Source of the DNA: Granulosicoccus sp965214025
GTDB taxonomy: Bacteria > Pseudomonadota > Gammaproteobacteria > Granulosicoccales > Granulosicoccaceae
Assembly (NCBI GenBank): GCA_965214025.1
Contig: CBDCAW010000023.1
Coordinates: 62,001-126,000 of the forward strand
Length of the DNA: 64,000 bases
Direction of reading: 5' to 3'
Shown here: positions 46,104 through 54,884 of the stretch, one piece after another
How the letters are laid out: every line of letters starts with the position of its first letter
How positions within the stretch are numbered: position 1 is the stretch's first letter
Made by a program: the position numbers and the translations under genes
The notes under the pieces: generated by a model
Told to the model about the DNA's origin: nothing
The model's input: the letters and a program-made list of their open reading frames with translations, nothing else
Databases searched by the model: none

Positions 46104-46720
46104 GAGGTGGTGGTGGTGCAGGTAGCTGACCTGGCGAACACATCCAGGGGCGTATCACTGCTATTACCCGCGGGTCGGCCACGACGAATGTCGCCGGTGA
46201 TCACGATATTGACCGTACGGGCGTAGTCGGCGCCTCTATCGTCACAGATCGTGAAGGAGCCATTCTTCCAGTCGGTGGTTCCATTCGCACGATAGCGAAT
46301 GTAGTTGCGGTTCGTGGCCCCGTTGGCCGTACGATCGGAGGAGCCGAATCCGATGACCGATGTGTCACCGCAAACCGGTTCTGCCACATCGATCAGCGTG
46401 TCATCACCACCGATGCTGGCACTGGCACCGGTGCCCGCATTCTTGTCCACGAACACGAGCCACCCGTTCTTCCACGCAGTGCCACAGCTGGTACTGGTCG
46501 CACTGGAACGCGGGCACAGGGTGACGTCCTCCGAGCTCTTCACCGCCGTGGAACGAGCCAGGTAAAGTGAGCTCACCAATGCATTGTTGTTGGAGCTCAA
46601 GCAGCTGTTCTTGACGGCCGAGGCGAAACTCGGAACCCCTACTCCGAGCAGGATGGCGAGTATCGAGAGCGCCACCATCAGCTCTACCAGCGTGAAGCCC
46701 TTGGCGTGTTTGTATTTCAT
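46100..46720 (-). CDS. FimT/FimU-type minor pilin (GspH family)
   Basis: This encodes 206 residues. A short leader MKYKHAKG precedes FTLVELMVALSILAILLGVGVPSF, a canonical prepilin signal with Glu5. The GspH/FimT domain follows, with LYLARSTAVKSSEDVTLCPR and a later GWLVFVD. It is the pseudopilin that bridges the minor-pilin tip to the shaft. The start is chosen at the short leader; the frame upstream runs over other sequence and is not pilin-like. Confidence 0.92.
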   Translation of the reverse strand: MKYKHAKGFTLVELMVALSILAILLGVGVPSFASAVKNSCLSSNNNALVSSLYLARSTAVKSSEDVTLCPRSSATSTSCGTAWKNGWLVFVDKNAGTGASASIGGDDTLIDVAEPVCGDTSVIGFGSSDRTANGATNRNYIRYRANGTTDWKNGSFTICDDRGADYARTVNIVITGDIRRGRPAGNSSDTPLDVFARSATCTTTTS

Positions 46721-46785
46721 GTCGGGGCTAGCGGCAGGTCCCGGCACAGGTTGAACGGCGAGTCGGGAAAACTGAGAGACAGCGC

Positions 46786-47247
46786 CTACCAACAGGTAGA
46801 GGTCATGTCGGTAGAGGTATCCCCCTCGCCGCTCTTCGATGCACCTTTCTGACCGCGCGAGTTCAGGGTGAGCTTGGGGCAATCGCTGTCGTTGGCCTGC
46901 AGGCTGCCCGATGCGGGCGTCGCCTGGAGTACGAAAGCGGTAGCGGTGGCGTTGCCGTCGAGAGCGATGGTGTAGAAGCCCTCCGGTGACAGTGTCGGGG
47001 TCGGGCTGCAACCACTGTAGGTATATGCCGTCGCCTTGCATCTTTCCATCGACTGAGCCGCATTCAGTAGAGCCAGGTGCCCGTCAGATCGCCGCGTCTT
47101 CTTCACGTACTCGCCATAGGAGGGGTAGGCGATGGCCGCAAGAATGCCGATGATCGCCACGACGATCAGCACTTCGATCAACGTGAAGCCAAGCCGGGCC
47201 TTGCGGTGATGTGTTGGGACGTGGCCGATGGGCTGGCGTTCGATCAT
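46786..47247 (-). CDS. pilE: Type IV pilin PilE (minor or major)
   Basis: This encodes 153 residues. The leader ends RLG before FTLIEVLIVVAIIGILAAIA, followed by YPSYGEYVKKTRRSDG, the hallmark of PilE-type pilins. Two pairs of cysteines and a C-terminal TSTCW could form the disulfide loop. In comparable minor-pilin operons pilE is usually last, whereas here it is upstream of fimT. No good ribosome-binding site precedes the ATG at 47247. Confidence 0.9.
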   Translation of the reverse strand: MIERQPIGHVPTHHRKARLGFTLIEVLIVVAIIGILAAIAYPSYGEYVKKTRRSDGHLALLNAAQSMERCKATAYTYSGCSPTPTLSPEGFYTIALDGNATATAFVLQATPASGSLQANDSDCPKLTLNSRGQKGASKSGEGDTSTDMTSTCW

Positions 47248-47254
47248 GAGCTGA

Positions 47255-47578
47255 CTACAGGTCGGGAGACTCTGTGTATAGCGTCAGATTGGCCCGGATC
47301 TCGAAGTTATCCGTGCCGGTGCCCGGTGCCAGCGATGGAAAGTAGAGGTGTGACGCAGTTTTCCCGATCGCGGCGTATCGTACGAAAACCTGACCCGGGC
47401 ATGGCATGGCGCTTGCGGTCCCGAACCCGATTTCGAGTGCGCCGCAGTAGTCCGGAGCAGGGGTCATTTCCACTACGGCGGCCTGCGATGCAGCAAGCCG
47501 GTGGATCGGGAAATCGGCACCAGACTTGTGCCCGAAAAGCCACTTGTGGCACCCATTCGTTGGCTTATATTCCGTCAC
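47255..47578 (-). CDS. Possible small hypothetical protein upstream of pilE
   Basis: An open frame of 107 codons from a GTG stops 7 bp before pilE. The residue composition is balanced and protein-like (several Phe, Tyr and Gly, four Cys), and the tight spacing would fit an operon. Against it, I see no ribosome-binding site, no signal peptide and no known motif. It could be a decayed gene or chance. Confidence 0.35.
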   Translation of the reverse strand: MTEYKPTNGCHKWLFGHKSGADFPIHRLAASQAAVVEMTPAPDYCGALEIGFGTASAMPCPGQVFVRYAAIGKTASHLYFPSLAPGTGTDNFEIRANLTLYTESPDL

Positions 47579-47650
47579 GGAACAAAGGGGGCCGTCGATG
47601 GTACGTTCGCTCGCCGGTTCTCACCAACAACTTTATCGAGGAATTACCCC

Positions 47651-48064
47651 ATGCTTCACGCTGTGAACAACGACACGCTACCGACTTACGACGCCTTGAG
47701 TGAAATGGGCATCACTCGATTTCACGAAATTTCCCACTACACGCTGCGTCAGGAAGGCCCCTCGCGTGACATCCTGAAGGTGCACTACAAACGTGCCAAG
47801 GGGTCACTGTTGCCGGAGAGTCGCAAGTACAAGTTCGGTCGTTCGATCAAGACCGTAGTCGCCGATGGGGGTACTTCACGCATGGAAGACACCTACGAGA
47901 TCTCCCCGTTCCTGTTGCGTGCCGTGAGCGAACTGGACCAGCTGGTTGCCGAAACCGATGCTACCGTGGACACGAAGACCCGTCTGCTGGAGGAGCTCGC
48001 TCACCTCGAACATGTCATGACCAACAAGGTGGCTGACCTGCGAGCCCAGATCAACAGTCTCTGA
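47651..48064 (+). CDS. DUF3461 family protein
   Basis: This encodes 137 residues. The N-terminus (TYDALSEMGITRFHEISHYTL) and the central KFGRSIKTVVADGGT match DUF3461, small proteins of gammaproteobacteria with unknown role. The C-terminal 50 residues are a helical hairpin (VSELDQLVAETDATVDT onward) likely to be a coiled coil. The ATG follows AGGA at a proper distance; the frame upstream is not family-like. It stands alone between the pilin block and lpd. Confidence 0.88.
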   Translation: MLHAVNNDTLPTYDALSEMGITRFHEISHYTLRQEGPSRDILKVHYKRAKGSLLPESRKYKFGRSIKTVVADGGTSRMEDTYEISPFLLRAVSELDQLVAETDATVDTKTRLLEELAHLEHVMTNKVADLRAQINSL

Positions 48065-48081
48065 AACCGAATACAGACTTT

Positions 48082-48100
48082 CCCCGCAAGGTATGTGGGG
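48082..48100. terminator. Hairpin between DUF3461 gene and lpd
   Basis: CCCCGCA (48082-48088) pairs with TGTGGGG (48094-48100), allowing one G-U pair, around a 5-nt loop. It lies 18 bp past the DUF3461 stop and 44 bp past the lpd stop on the other strand. A convergent terminator is likely, although no long U-tract follows. Confidence 0.45.
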
Positions 48101-48143
48101 AGCGATCCGGGCACAGGGCTCTTGATCTATGCCTTGATTCCCT

Positions 48144-50159
48144 CTACTTCTTTTTCTTCGGCACGTAGATATCGGTCACCGTCCCTTCTGCCACTTCGCT
48201 GGCGAAGTTCAAAGTCTCAGACAGGGTCGGGTGGGGATGGACCGTCAACGACATGTCTTCCATGTCTGCACCCATTTCAAGGCCGAGCACGGCCTCTGCG
48301 ATCAGCTCACCGGCATTCGGCCCGACGATACCAGCCCCCAGCAGCGTGCGCGTTTCCGGATCGAACAGCACTTTCGTCAGGCCTTCGTTACGGCCCATAC
48401 TGAGTGAGCGGCCGCTGGCGGCCCAGGGGAAGCTGGCCTTCTCGAACGGGGTACCGTTTTCCTTGGCAGCGGTTTCGGTCAGCCCCATCCAGGCCACTTC
48501 AGGATCGGTGTAGGCCACTGACGGAATCGTCTTGGCGTCGAAGTAGGCCTTGTGGCCGCTGGCGTTCTCGGCGGCAACCTTGCCTTCGTGCGTGGCCTTG
48601 TGCGCGAGCATGGGCTGGCCGACGATATCGCCGATGGCGAAGATATGCGGCACGTTCGTGCGTTGCTGCGAATCCACCGCGATGAAGCCGCGATCATCCA
48701 CCTCCACACCGGCTGCGGCTGCATCGATGCGCTTGCCGTTCGGGCTACGGCCCACGGCCAGCAACACACGCTCGAAGGTGTCGGACTCGGGTGCCTTGCC
48801 CCCCTCGAAGGCGACTTTCAAGCCGTCGTCGACCGATTCCACCCCGGTGACCTTCGCGCCCTTGAAGATCGCTTCGAATTCCTTGGTCAGACGCTTTTCC
48901 AATGGTTTCACCAGATCGCGGTCGCAGCCGGGCATCAGGCCGTCGGAAAGCTCGACGACCGTTACCTTTGCGCCGAGACCGGCGTACACACATCCCATCT
49001 CGAGCCCGATGATGCCGCCACCGATCACCAGCATGCGTTTCGGAATCTCGGTAAGCTCCAGGGCGCCGCTGGAATCCATCAGGCGCTTGTCGTCATAGGG
49101 AAAACCCGGAATCTGTATGCTCTGCGACCCGGCAGCGATGATGGCGTGAGTGAAGCCGACATCGCGGGTAGCAGCCGATTTCCCGTCACCATCGTGGCTG
49201 TTGCCATCCGGACTTCCGCCGTCCTTGCCACTCTTGGCGTTCGGTCCGTCCTCATCGATCGAGCCTTCGGTGATCTTGAGCGTATTGGTGGAAGTGAATA
49301 CCGCTTCGCCATGCGCCACGGTGATCTTGCGCTGCTTCGCCAGGCCCGCAAGGCCACCGGTGAGCTTGCCGATCACGTCATCCTTGAAGCCACGCAGCTT
49401 GTCGATATCGATGGTCGGCTCGCCGAAGCTGACGCCGTGTTCCCCCATCGCCCTCGTTTCCTGAATGATCGCCGCAGTGTGCAGCAGGGCCTTCGATGGA
49501 ATGCAGCCGACGTTGAGGCAAACCCCGCCAAGGGAGGCATAGCGCTCGATCAGCAGAACCTTCTGACCGAGGTCGGCGGCTCGGAACGCCGCCGTGTAGC
49601 CGCCGGGCCCGGCGCCGAGCACGACGATGTCGTAGGTTTCGTCCGTCTCGATGCCTTCGGGCGACTTGCTCTTGTCGGTAGCGCCATCCCCGGACGAACC
49701 CGAGCCGCCTGCGCCGTTCTTGTCGTCGGCAGGAGCTGAGCCGGTCTGGCCACCATAGCCGCCACTCTTCCTGTTGCCTGAGCCGCTGGCGTCGTCATCG
49801 GCCGCATCGCCGCCGTCACTGCCATTCGACGTGCCGCTGCCACTCGCGCCAGCTTTGCCCTCGGCGGTAGCCCGATCATCGTCATCGCCCTTCGAATCGC
49901 CACCACCGCTGTCGGCACCGACCGCCTCCATTTCCGCAATCGGCGTGCCTTCGGCTACCTTGTCGCCGGCCTTGACCAACAGCGACGAGATCTTCCCGGC
50001 CATCGGAGACGGGATCTCCATGCTTGCCTTGTCGCTCTCGATCGTGATCAACGAATCTTCTTCGGCAACCTCGTCGCCTTCGGAAACCAGAACTTCGATG
50101 ATCTCGACCTCTTCGAAATCGCCGATGTCGGGAACCTTGATCGTTTGCTTGTCAGCCAT
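48144..50159 (-). CDS. lpdA: Dihydrolipoamide dehydrogenase (E3) with N-terminal lipoyl domain
   Basis: This encodes the 671-residue E3 of pyruvate dehydrogenase, which reoxidises dihydrolipoamide with NAD+. A lipoyl domain (lysine in ESDKASMEIP, residues 1-80) is joined by a Gly/Asp/Ser linker (81-171) to the flavoprotein. The flavoprotein has the FAD site VVLGAGPGGYTAAFRA, the redox pair GGVCLNVGCIPSK, the NAD site GGGIIGLEMG and the C-terminal active-site HPHPTLSE. A second low-complexity tract of about 30 residues (302-331, bases 49167-49256) is inserted inside the FAD domain and is unusual. It is the last gene of aceEF-lpd. Confidence 0.95.
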   Translation of the reverse strand: MADKQTIKVPDIGDFEEVEIIEVLVSEGDEVAEEDSLITIESDKASMEIPSPMAGKISSLLVKAGDKVAEGTPIAEMEAVGADSGGGDSKGDDDDRATAEGKAGASGSGTSNGSDGGDAADDDASGSGNRKSGGYGGQTGSAPADDKNGAGGSGSSGDGATDKSKSPEGIETDETYDIVVLGAGPGGYTAAFRAADLGQKVLLIERYASLGGVCLNVGCIPSKALLHTAAIIQETRAMGEHGVSFGEPTIDIDKLRGFKDDVIGKLTGGLAGLAKQRKITVAHGEAVFTSTNTLKITEGSIDEDGPNAKSGKDGGSPDGNSHDGDGKSAATRDVGFTHAIIAAGSQSIQIPGFPYDDKRLMDSSGALELTEIPKRMLVIGGGIIGLEMGCVYAGLGAKVTVVELSDGLMPGCDRDLVKPLEKRLTKEFEAIFKGAKVTGVESVDDGLKVAFEGGKAPESDTFERVLLAVGRSPNGKRIDAAAAGVEVDDRGFIAVDSQQRTNVPHIFAIGDIVGQPMLAHKATHEGKVAAENASGHKAYFDAKTIPSVAYTDPEVAWMGLTETAAKENGTPFEKASFPWAASGRSLSMGRNEGLTKVLFDPETRTLLGAGIVGPNAGELIAEAVLGLEMGADMEDMSLTVHPHPTLSETLNFASEVAEGTVTDIYVPKKKK

Positions 50160-50198
50160 GGGATGTGGTGTCTGTCAGAGTCGATGGAGATTGGCGAA

Positions 50199-50244
50199 GG
50201 AGCACGTAGCGTGTCCACCTCATGAACTGGGGCCCAGTTCATGA
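50199..50244. promoter_or_regulatory. Two hairpins, one a 25-nt perfect palindrome, between aceF and lpd
   Basis: TCATGAACTGGG (50220-50231) is matched perfectly by CCCAGTTCATGA (50233-50244) with one central base. Beside it GGAGCACG (50199-50206) pairs with CGTGTCC (50210-50216), leaving a one-base bulge. Both lie in the 99-bp aceF-lpd gap. In mRNA they would form stable stems that could attenuate, protect or split the transcript. As DNA, the palindrome could bind a dimeric regulator. Confidence 0.7.
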
Positions 50245-50258
50245 GATCGATGGACTAC

Positions 50259-52130
50259 TTACAGCAGCAACCGCTTCACGTCACTGATGGTGCGGCAGTA
50301 ATGCGCCATGAATCGGGCAGCATCCGCACCGTCTATCACGCGGTGGTCGTATGACATGTCGAGCGGGCACATCAACCGGGGCACGAATTCCTCGCCGTTC
50401 CATACCGGCTGCATACGCGCGCGGGTGATGCCCAGGATCGCCACTTCCGGAGGGTTCACCAGCGGCGTGAAGGCGGTACCGCCGATTCCACCGAGGCTGG
50501 AGATAGTCATGCTTGCGCCCTGCATCTCGGCAGGCTTCAACTTCTTGTCGCGGGCCCGCTTGCTCATGTCGGACATTTCGTCGGCAAGCTCGTTGATGCT
50601 CTTCTTGTCGACATCCTTGAACACGGGTACCACCAGCCCGTTCGGTGTATCCACCGCAATACCGACATGGAAGTATTTCTTGTAGATCAACGATTGACCG
50701 TCGGCGGACATCGATGAGTTCACCTTCGGAAAGGCCTTCAGGCAGGCCACCAGTGCCTTCATGTGAAATGCAAGCCCGGTAACCTTCGGATCGCCTTCCT
50801 TCGCCTCGGCCTTGAGCTGCTTGCGGAAAGCTTCCATATCGGTGACATCCGCTTCGTCATGGTGCGTGACCAGTGGCAGGTTCAGCCAGGCCCGATGCAG
50901 GTTCGCTGCACTGAGCTTGTTGATACGCCCGAGCTCCACCGTTTCGGTCTCGCCGAACTTGGAGAAGTCGACCGCCGGAATCGGCGGGATGCCGGCACCA
51001 CCGGTGTTCTCGGCGCCGGCCTCGCCACGACCCTCGGCGCTCCGCTCCATCGCACTCTTGATGAAGGCGGTGACATCTTCCTTGAGAATGCGGCCCTTGG
51101 GTCCGTTGCCCCCGATCTGTGCCAAGTCTGCGCCATGCTCGCGCGCGTAGCGCCGGACACCCGGGCTGGCGTGGGCCTTCTGGATGTTTTCGTCGGGAAT
51201 CTTCCTCTGCTTGTCGTGAGCACTCTGACCCGATGCGGCTGAACCACCGCCTCCGCCTTGCCCCTGGTTTGACGAATCACCGCTCGATGCCCCGCCCCTT
51301 CCAGAGCTTCCCTGCGAATCCTTCGCGCTCTCGCCACCCTTGCCCGAAGCGCCATCGTCGCCGGAGGACTTTTGGGCAGAGCTGCCATCGGATCCACCGC
51401 TGCCCGCACCGCCGGAGTCTTTCGCGCTGCCGGCATCATCGCCCGAGCTGCCACCGGATGAGTCACCGCTACCTGCGGTCTTCAGCATCAGCACCAGGCT
51501 GCCTTCGTCGACCGAGTCGCCGACCTTCACGGAGATCGACTCCACCGTGCCGGCGGACGGGGAGGGCACCTCCATGCTCGCCTTGTCGGATTCGAGCGTG
51601 ATCAGGGACTGCTCTTCCGTGACCTCGTCCCCCTCCGATACCAACACTTCGATGACCTCCACACCACCGGCTTCACCGATGTCCGGCACCACGACCTCGA
51701 TGGACTCGCCGCCGCCGCTCGACTCACCGCCGCTCGACTTGCCGCCACCGGACGAGCTGCCTTGCTCGTCACCGGAGCCTGATGACGTACCGCTGTCACT
51801 GGACTGTGCTGAACCGGAACCATCGGAGTCAGACTCGTCGTCGGAATCCTCACCCTTCGATTCATCACCCGAGCCCCCATCGCCGTCGTCGCTGCCTGCC
51901 TCCAGCGTGCCGATCACATCGCCTTCGTTGACCGTATCGCCGACCTTGCAGGTGAGCGAGCCGATGGTACCGGCATCGGTAGCAGGCACCTCCATGCTCG
52001 CCTTGTCACTTTCGAGCGTGATCAGCGAGTCATCCACTGCAACCGTGTCACCCTCGGATACCAGTACCTCGATGATCGTGGTCTCGCCGGCGTCACCGAT
52101 ATCCGGAATCTTGATATCAACCTTGCTCAT
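50259..52130 (-). CDS. aceF: Dihydrolipoamide acetyltransferase (E2) of pyruvate dehydrogenase
   Basis: This 623-residue core enzyme of the complex transfers acetyl groups to coenzyme A. Two lipoyl domains (residues about 1-77 and 145-220, each with the lysine in ESDKASMEVP) are joined by long Ser/Gly/Asp linkers. The peripheral-subunit-binding domain follows (HASPGVRRYAREHG to GRILKEDVTAFI). The catalytic domain ends with the active-site DHRVIDGADAARF. The linkers are Ser/Gly/Asp-rich rather than the more usual Ala/Pro. The start has GAGGAG upstream, and aceE ends 33 bp before it. Confidence 0.96.
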   Translation of the reverse strand: MSKVDIKIPDIGDAGETTIIEVLVSEGDTVAVDDSLITLESDKASMEVPATDAGTIGSLTCKVGDTVNEGDVIGTLEAGSDDGDGGSGDESKGEDSDDESDSDGSGSAQSSDSGTSSGSGDEQGSSSGGGKSSGGESSGGGESIEVVVPDIGEAGGVEVIEVLVSEGDEVTEEQSLITLESDKASMEVPSPSAGTVESISVKVGDSVDEGSLVLMLKTAGSGDSSGGSSGDDAGSAKDSGGAGSGGSDGSSAQKSSGDDGASGKGGESAKDSQGSSGRGGASSGDSSNQGQGGGGGSAASGQSAHDKQRKIPDENIQKAHASPGVRRYAREHGADLAQIGGNGPKGRILKEDVTAFIKSAMERSAEGRGEAGAENTGGAGIPPIPAVDFSKFGETETVELGRINKLSAANLHRAWLNLPLVTHHDEADVTDMEAFRKQLKAEAKEGDPKVTGLAFHMKALVACLKAFPKVNSSMSADGQSLIYKKYFHVGIAVDTPNGLVVPVFKDVDKKSINELADEMSDMSKRARDKKLKPAEMQGASMTISSLGGIGGTAFTPLVNPPEVAILGITRARMQPVWNGEEFVPRLMCPLDMSYDHRVIDGADAARFMAHYCRTISDVKRLLL

Positions 52131-52163
52131 GCTTTCTCCTCGGTTATCCAGTGTGCAGATCGA

Positions 52164-54827
52164 TCAAGCGAAGGCCGGATTCGGCTTGTCGGGATCGATC
52201 GCGTATTGCTGGACGGCCTTGGCCACCACGGACGCCTCGATCTTGCCGTCGAGGGCCAGAGCATGCAGGGCGGCCACGGTGACGTAGCGCCGGTCGACCT
52301 CGAAATGCTCGCGCAGCTTCTCGCGCGTGTCGGAACGGCCGAAACCATCGGTGCCCAGTGCGATGAACGTGCCCGCGACGTACTCGCGCACCTGGTCGGA
52401 GTAAGCCTTCATGTAGTCGGTAGAGCTGACGACCGGACCATCGTCATCCTTCAGCACCTGACGGATGTAGGGCACGCGCTTGTCGTCGTTGGAGTGCAGC
52501 ATGTTCCAGCGCTCCACCGCCTGGCCGTCACGCGCCAGTTCGTTGAAGCTGGTGACGCTGTAGATCTCGCTGTCGATCTTCCAGTCGCTGGCCAGCATGT
52601 CGGCCGCCGCGATCACCTCGCGCAGGATCACGCCACCGCCGAGCAGTCGCACCTTGTGCTTGCCCTTGTTCCGTGACTTGCGCAACTGATAGATACCCTT
52701 GCGAATACCTTCTTCCGAGCCTTCGGGCATGGCCGGGTGCTGGTAGTTCTCGTTCATCGCGGTGATGTAGTAGTACACGCTCTCCTGGTTCTCGATCATC
52801 CGCTTCATGCCATCGGCGATGATCACCGCCATCTCGTAGCCGTAGCATGGGTCGTAGCTGACGCAGTTCGGTATCGTCGACGATAGCACCAGCGAGTGGC
52901 CATCCTCGTGCTGCAGGCCCTCTCCGTTGATCGTGGTGCGCCCGGCGGTGCCACCGATCAGAAAGCCGCAGGCACGCATGTCGCCGGCCAACCAGGCCAG
53001 GTCGCCAATGCGCTGGAAGCCGAACATGGAGTAGAAAATGTAGAACGGCACCATGGCCACGCCGTGCACGCTGTAGGAGGTGGCAGCTGCGATCCAGCTC
53101 GATAGCGCGCCAGCCTCGGTAATCCCTTCCTCGAGAATCTGGCCCGACTTGTCTTCCTTGTAGTACATGATCTGGTCGCGATCGTGCGGTTCGTAGAGCT
53201 GGCCGATTGCCGAGTAGATGCCGAGCTGGCGGAACATGCCTTCCATGCCGAAGGTACGTGCCTCGTCCGGTACGATCGGCACCACGTTCTTGCCGATCTG
53301 CTTGTCACGCGTGAGGATGGTCAGGCAGCGCACGAAGGTCATGGTGGTGGACATCTCGCGATCACCGGACCCTTCGAGCAGTGGCTTGAATGCTTCGAGC
53401 CCCGGCGTCTTCAACGGCTCGGCGAAATTCTTGCGCTGTGGAAGGAACCCGCCGAGCGACTTGCGCCGCTCCATCATGTACTTCATTTCCGGGCTATCGT
53501 CGGCGGGCTTCAGGTACTCGTAGTTTTCCACCTGCTCGTCGGTCAGGTCGATGCCGAAGCGATCGCGCATCTTGAACAGTGAATCCATGTCCATCTTCTT
53601 GGCCTGGTGCGTGGCGTTGGTACCCTCACCCGACTCACCCATGCCATACCCCTTGACCGTCTTGGCAAGGATGACGGTCGGCTGCCCCTTGTGCGCGACC
53701 GCCGCGGAGTAGGCGGCGAACAGCTTGTGCGGATCGTGGCCGCCACGGTTCAGGCGCCAGATGTCGGCATCGGTGAGCTGTGCCACCAGTTCCTTCGTTT
53801 CCGGGTACTTCCCGAAGAAGTGCTCGCGCGTGAAGGCGCCGCCGTTGGCCTTGCAGTTCTGGTATTCGCCATCGACCGTTTCCATCATCAGCTGCATCAG
53901 CTTGCCGGTCTTGTCCTTGGCCAGCAATGGGTCCCAGTAGGAACCCCAGATCACCTTGATGACGTTCCAGCCGGCACCGCGGAACATCGCTTCCAACTCC
54001 TGGATGATCTTCTGATTGCCGCGCACCGGCCCATCGAGCCGTTGCAGGTTGCAATTGATGACGAAATTGAGGTTGTCGAGTTTTTCGCGTCCCGCCAGTG
54101 AGATCGCACCGAGCGATTCGGGCTCGTCCATCTCGCCGTCTCCAAGGAAAGTCCAGATCTGGCGATTGTCGGTCTTGGCATGCCCTCGATCGTGCAGGTA
54201 CTTCATGAAGCGCGCCTGGTAGATCGAGCAGATCGAGCCGAAGCCCATCGAGACGGTGGGGAACTGCCAGTAGTCCGGCATCAGCCAGGGGTGCGGGTAG
54301 GACGGAATACCCTCGCCATCGACCTCGCGGCGAAAGTTGTCCAGTTGCTCCACCGTCAGCCGCCCTTCCAGGAACGAACGCGCGTAGATGCCGGGTGAGG
54401 AGTGTCCCTGGAAGAAGACGAGATCGCCGCCATGCTCATCGGTGGGCGCATGGAAGAAGTGATTGAAGCCGACATCGTAGAGCGTGGCAGACGAGGCGAA
54501 ACTGGCGATGTGGCCGCCGAGGCCCGATCCGTCGCGTTGCGCACGCAGGACCATGACGGTGGCGTTCCAACGCAATATGCCGCGAATCACATGCTCCAGC
54601 TCATGATCGCCAGGGCTGCGTTCTTCCAGATGTGGCGGAATCGTGTTCACATAGGCGGTGCTGGCGTGGTAGGGCAGATTGGCACCGGAACGTCGTGACT
54701 TGTCGATCAACCGCTCGAGCAGGAAATGCGCACGTTCCGGGCCTTCGCGATCGATCACCGCATCCAGTGCGTCGATCCATTCCTGGGTTTCCAGCTCATC
54801 GGTGTCGGTCGGTGCATTTGTTGCCAT
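52164..54827 (-). CDS. aceE: Pyruvate dehydrogenase E1 component, homodimeric type
   Basis: This 887-residue E1 decarboxylates pyruvate and acetylates the E2 lipoyl groups. The thiamine-diphosphate site is GDGEMDEPES with the following INCNLQRLDGPVRGN. The N-terminal ETQEWIDALDAVIDREGPER segment binds E2. Length and motif spacing are those of the gammaproteobacterial homodimeric type, without any low-complexity insertion. It is the first gene of the complex operon and lies 57 bp after mtaB on the same strand, so a promoter must lie in that short gap, within mtaB, or upstream of it. Confidence 0.98.
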   Translation of the reverse strand: MATNAPTDTDELETQEWIDALDAVIDREGPERAHFLLERLIDKSRRSGANLPYHASTAYVNTIPPHLEERSPGDHELEHVIRGILRWNATVMVLRAQRDGSGLGGHIASFASSATLYDVGFNHFFHAPTDEHGGDLVFFQGHSSPGIYARSFLEGRLTVEQLDNFRREVDGEGIPSYPHPWLMPDYWQFPTVSMGFGSICSIYQARFMKYLHDRGHAKTDNRQIWTFLGDGEMDEPESLGAISLAGREKLDNLNFVINCNLQRLDGPVRGNQKIIQELEAMFRGAGWNVIKVIWGSYWDPLLAKDKTGKLMQLMMETVDGEYQNCKANGGAFTREHFFGKYPETKELVAQLTDADIWRLNRGGHDPHKLFAAYSAAVAHKGQPTVILAKTVKGYGMGESGEGTNATHQAKKMDMDSLFKMRDRFGIDLTDEQVENYEYLKPADDSPEMKYMMERRKSLGGFLPQRKNFAEPLKTPGLEAFKPLLEGSGDREMSTTMTFVRCLTILTRDKQIGKNVVPIVPDEARTFGMEGMFRQLGIYSAIGQLYEPHDRDQIMYYKEDKSGQILEEGITEAGALSSWIAAATSYSVHGVAMVPFYIFYSMFGFQRIGDLAWLAGDMRACGFLIGGTAGRTTINGEGLQHEDGHSLVLSSTIPNCVSYDPCYGYEMAVIIADGMKRMIENQESVYYYITAMNENYQHPAMPEGSEEGIRKGIYQLRKSRNKGKHKVRLLGGGVILREVIAAADMLASDWKIDSEIYSVTSFNELARDGQAVERWNMLHSNDDKRVPYIRQVLKDDDGPVVSSTDYMKAYSDQVREYVAGTFIALGTDGFGRSDTREKLREHFEVDRRYVTVAALHALALDGKIEASVVAKAVQQYAIDPDKPNPAFA

Positions 54828-54884
54828 GCAAGAATCTCTTTCAGGTTGAATCCAGTGGTTGCCGAATGCCGCCCGCGGGCAGCC

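Noticed and set aside
47077..47703. A 208-codon plus-strand frame over the pilE region
   Set aside because: It is Arg/Ser-rich, antisense to a clear pilin gene and has no ribosome-binding site.
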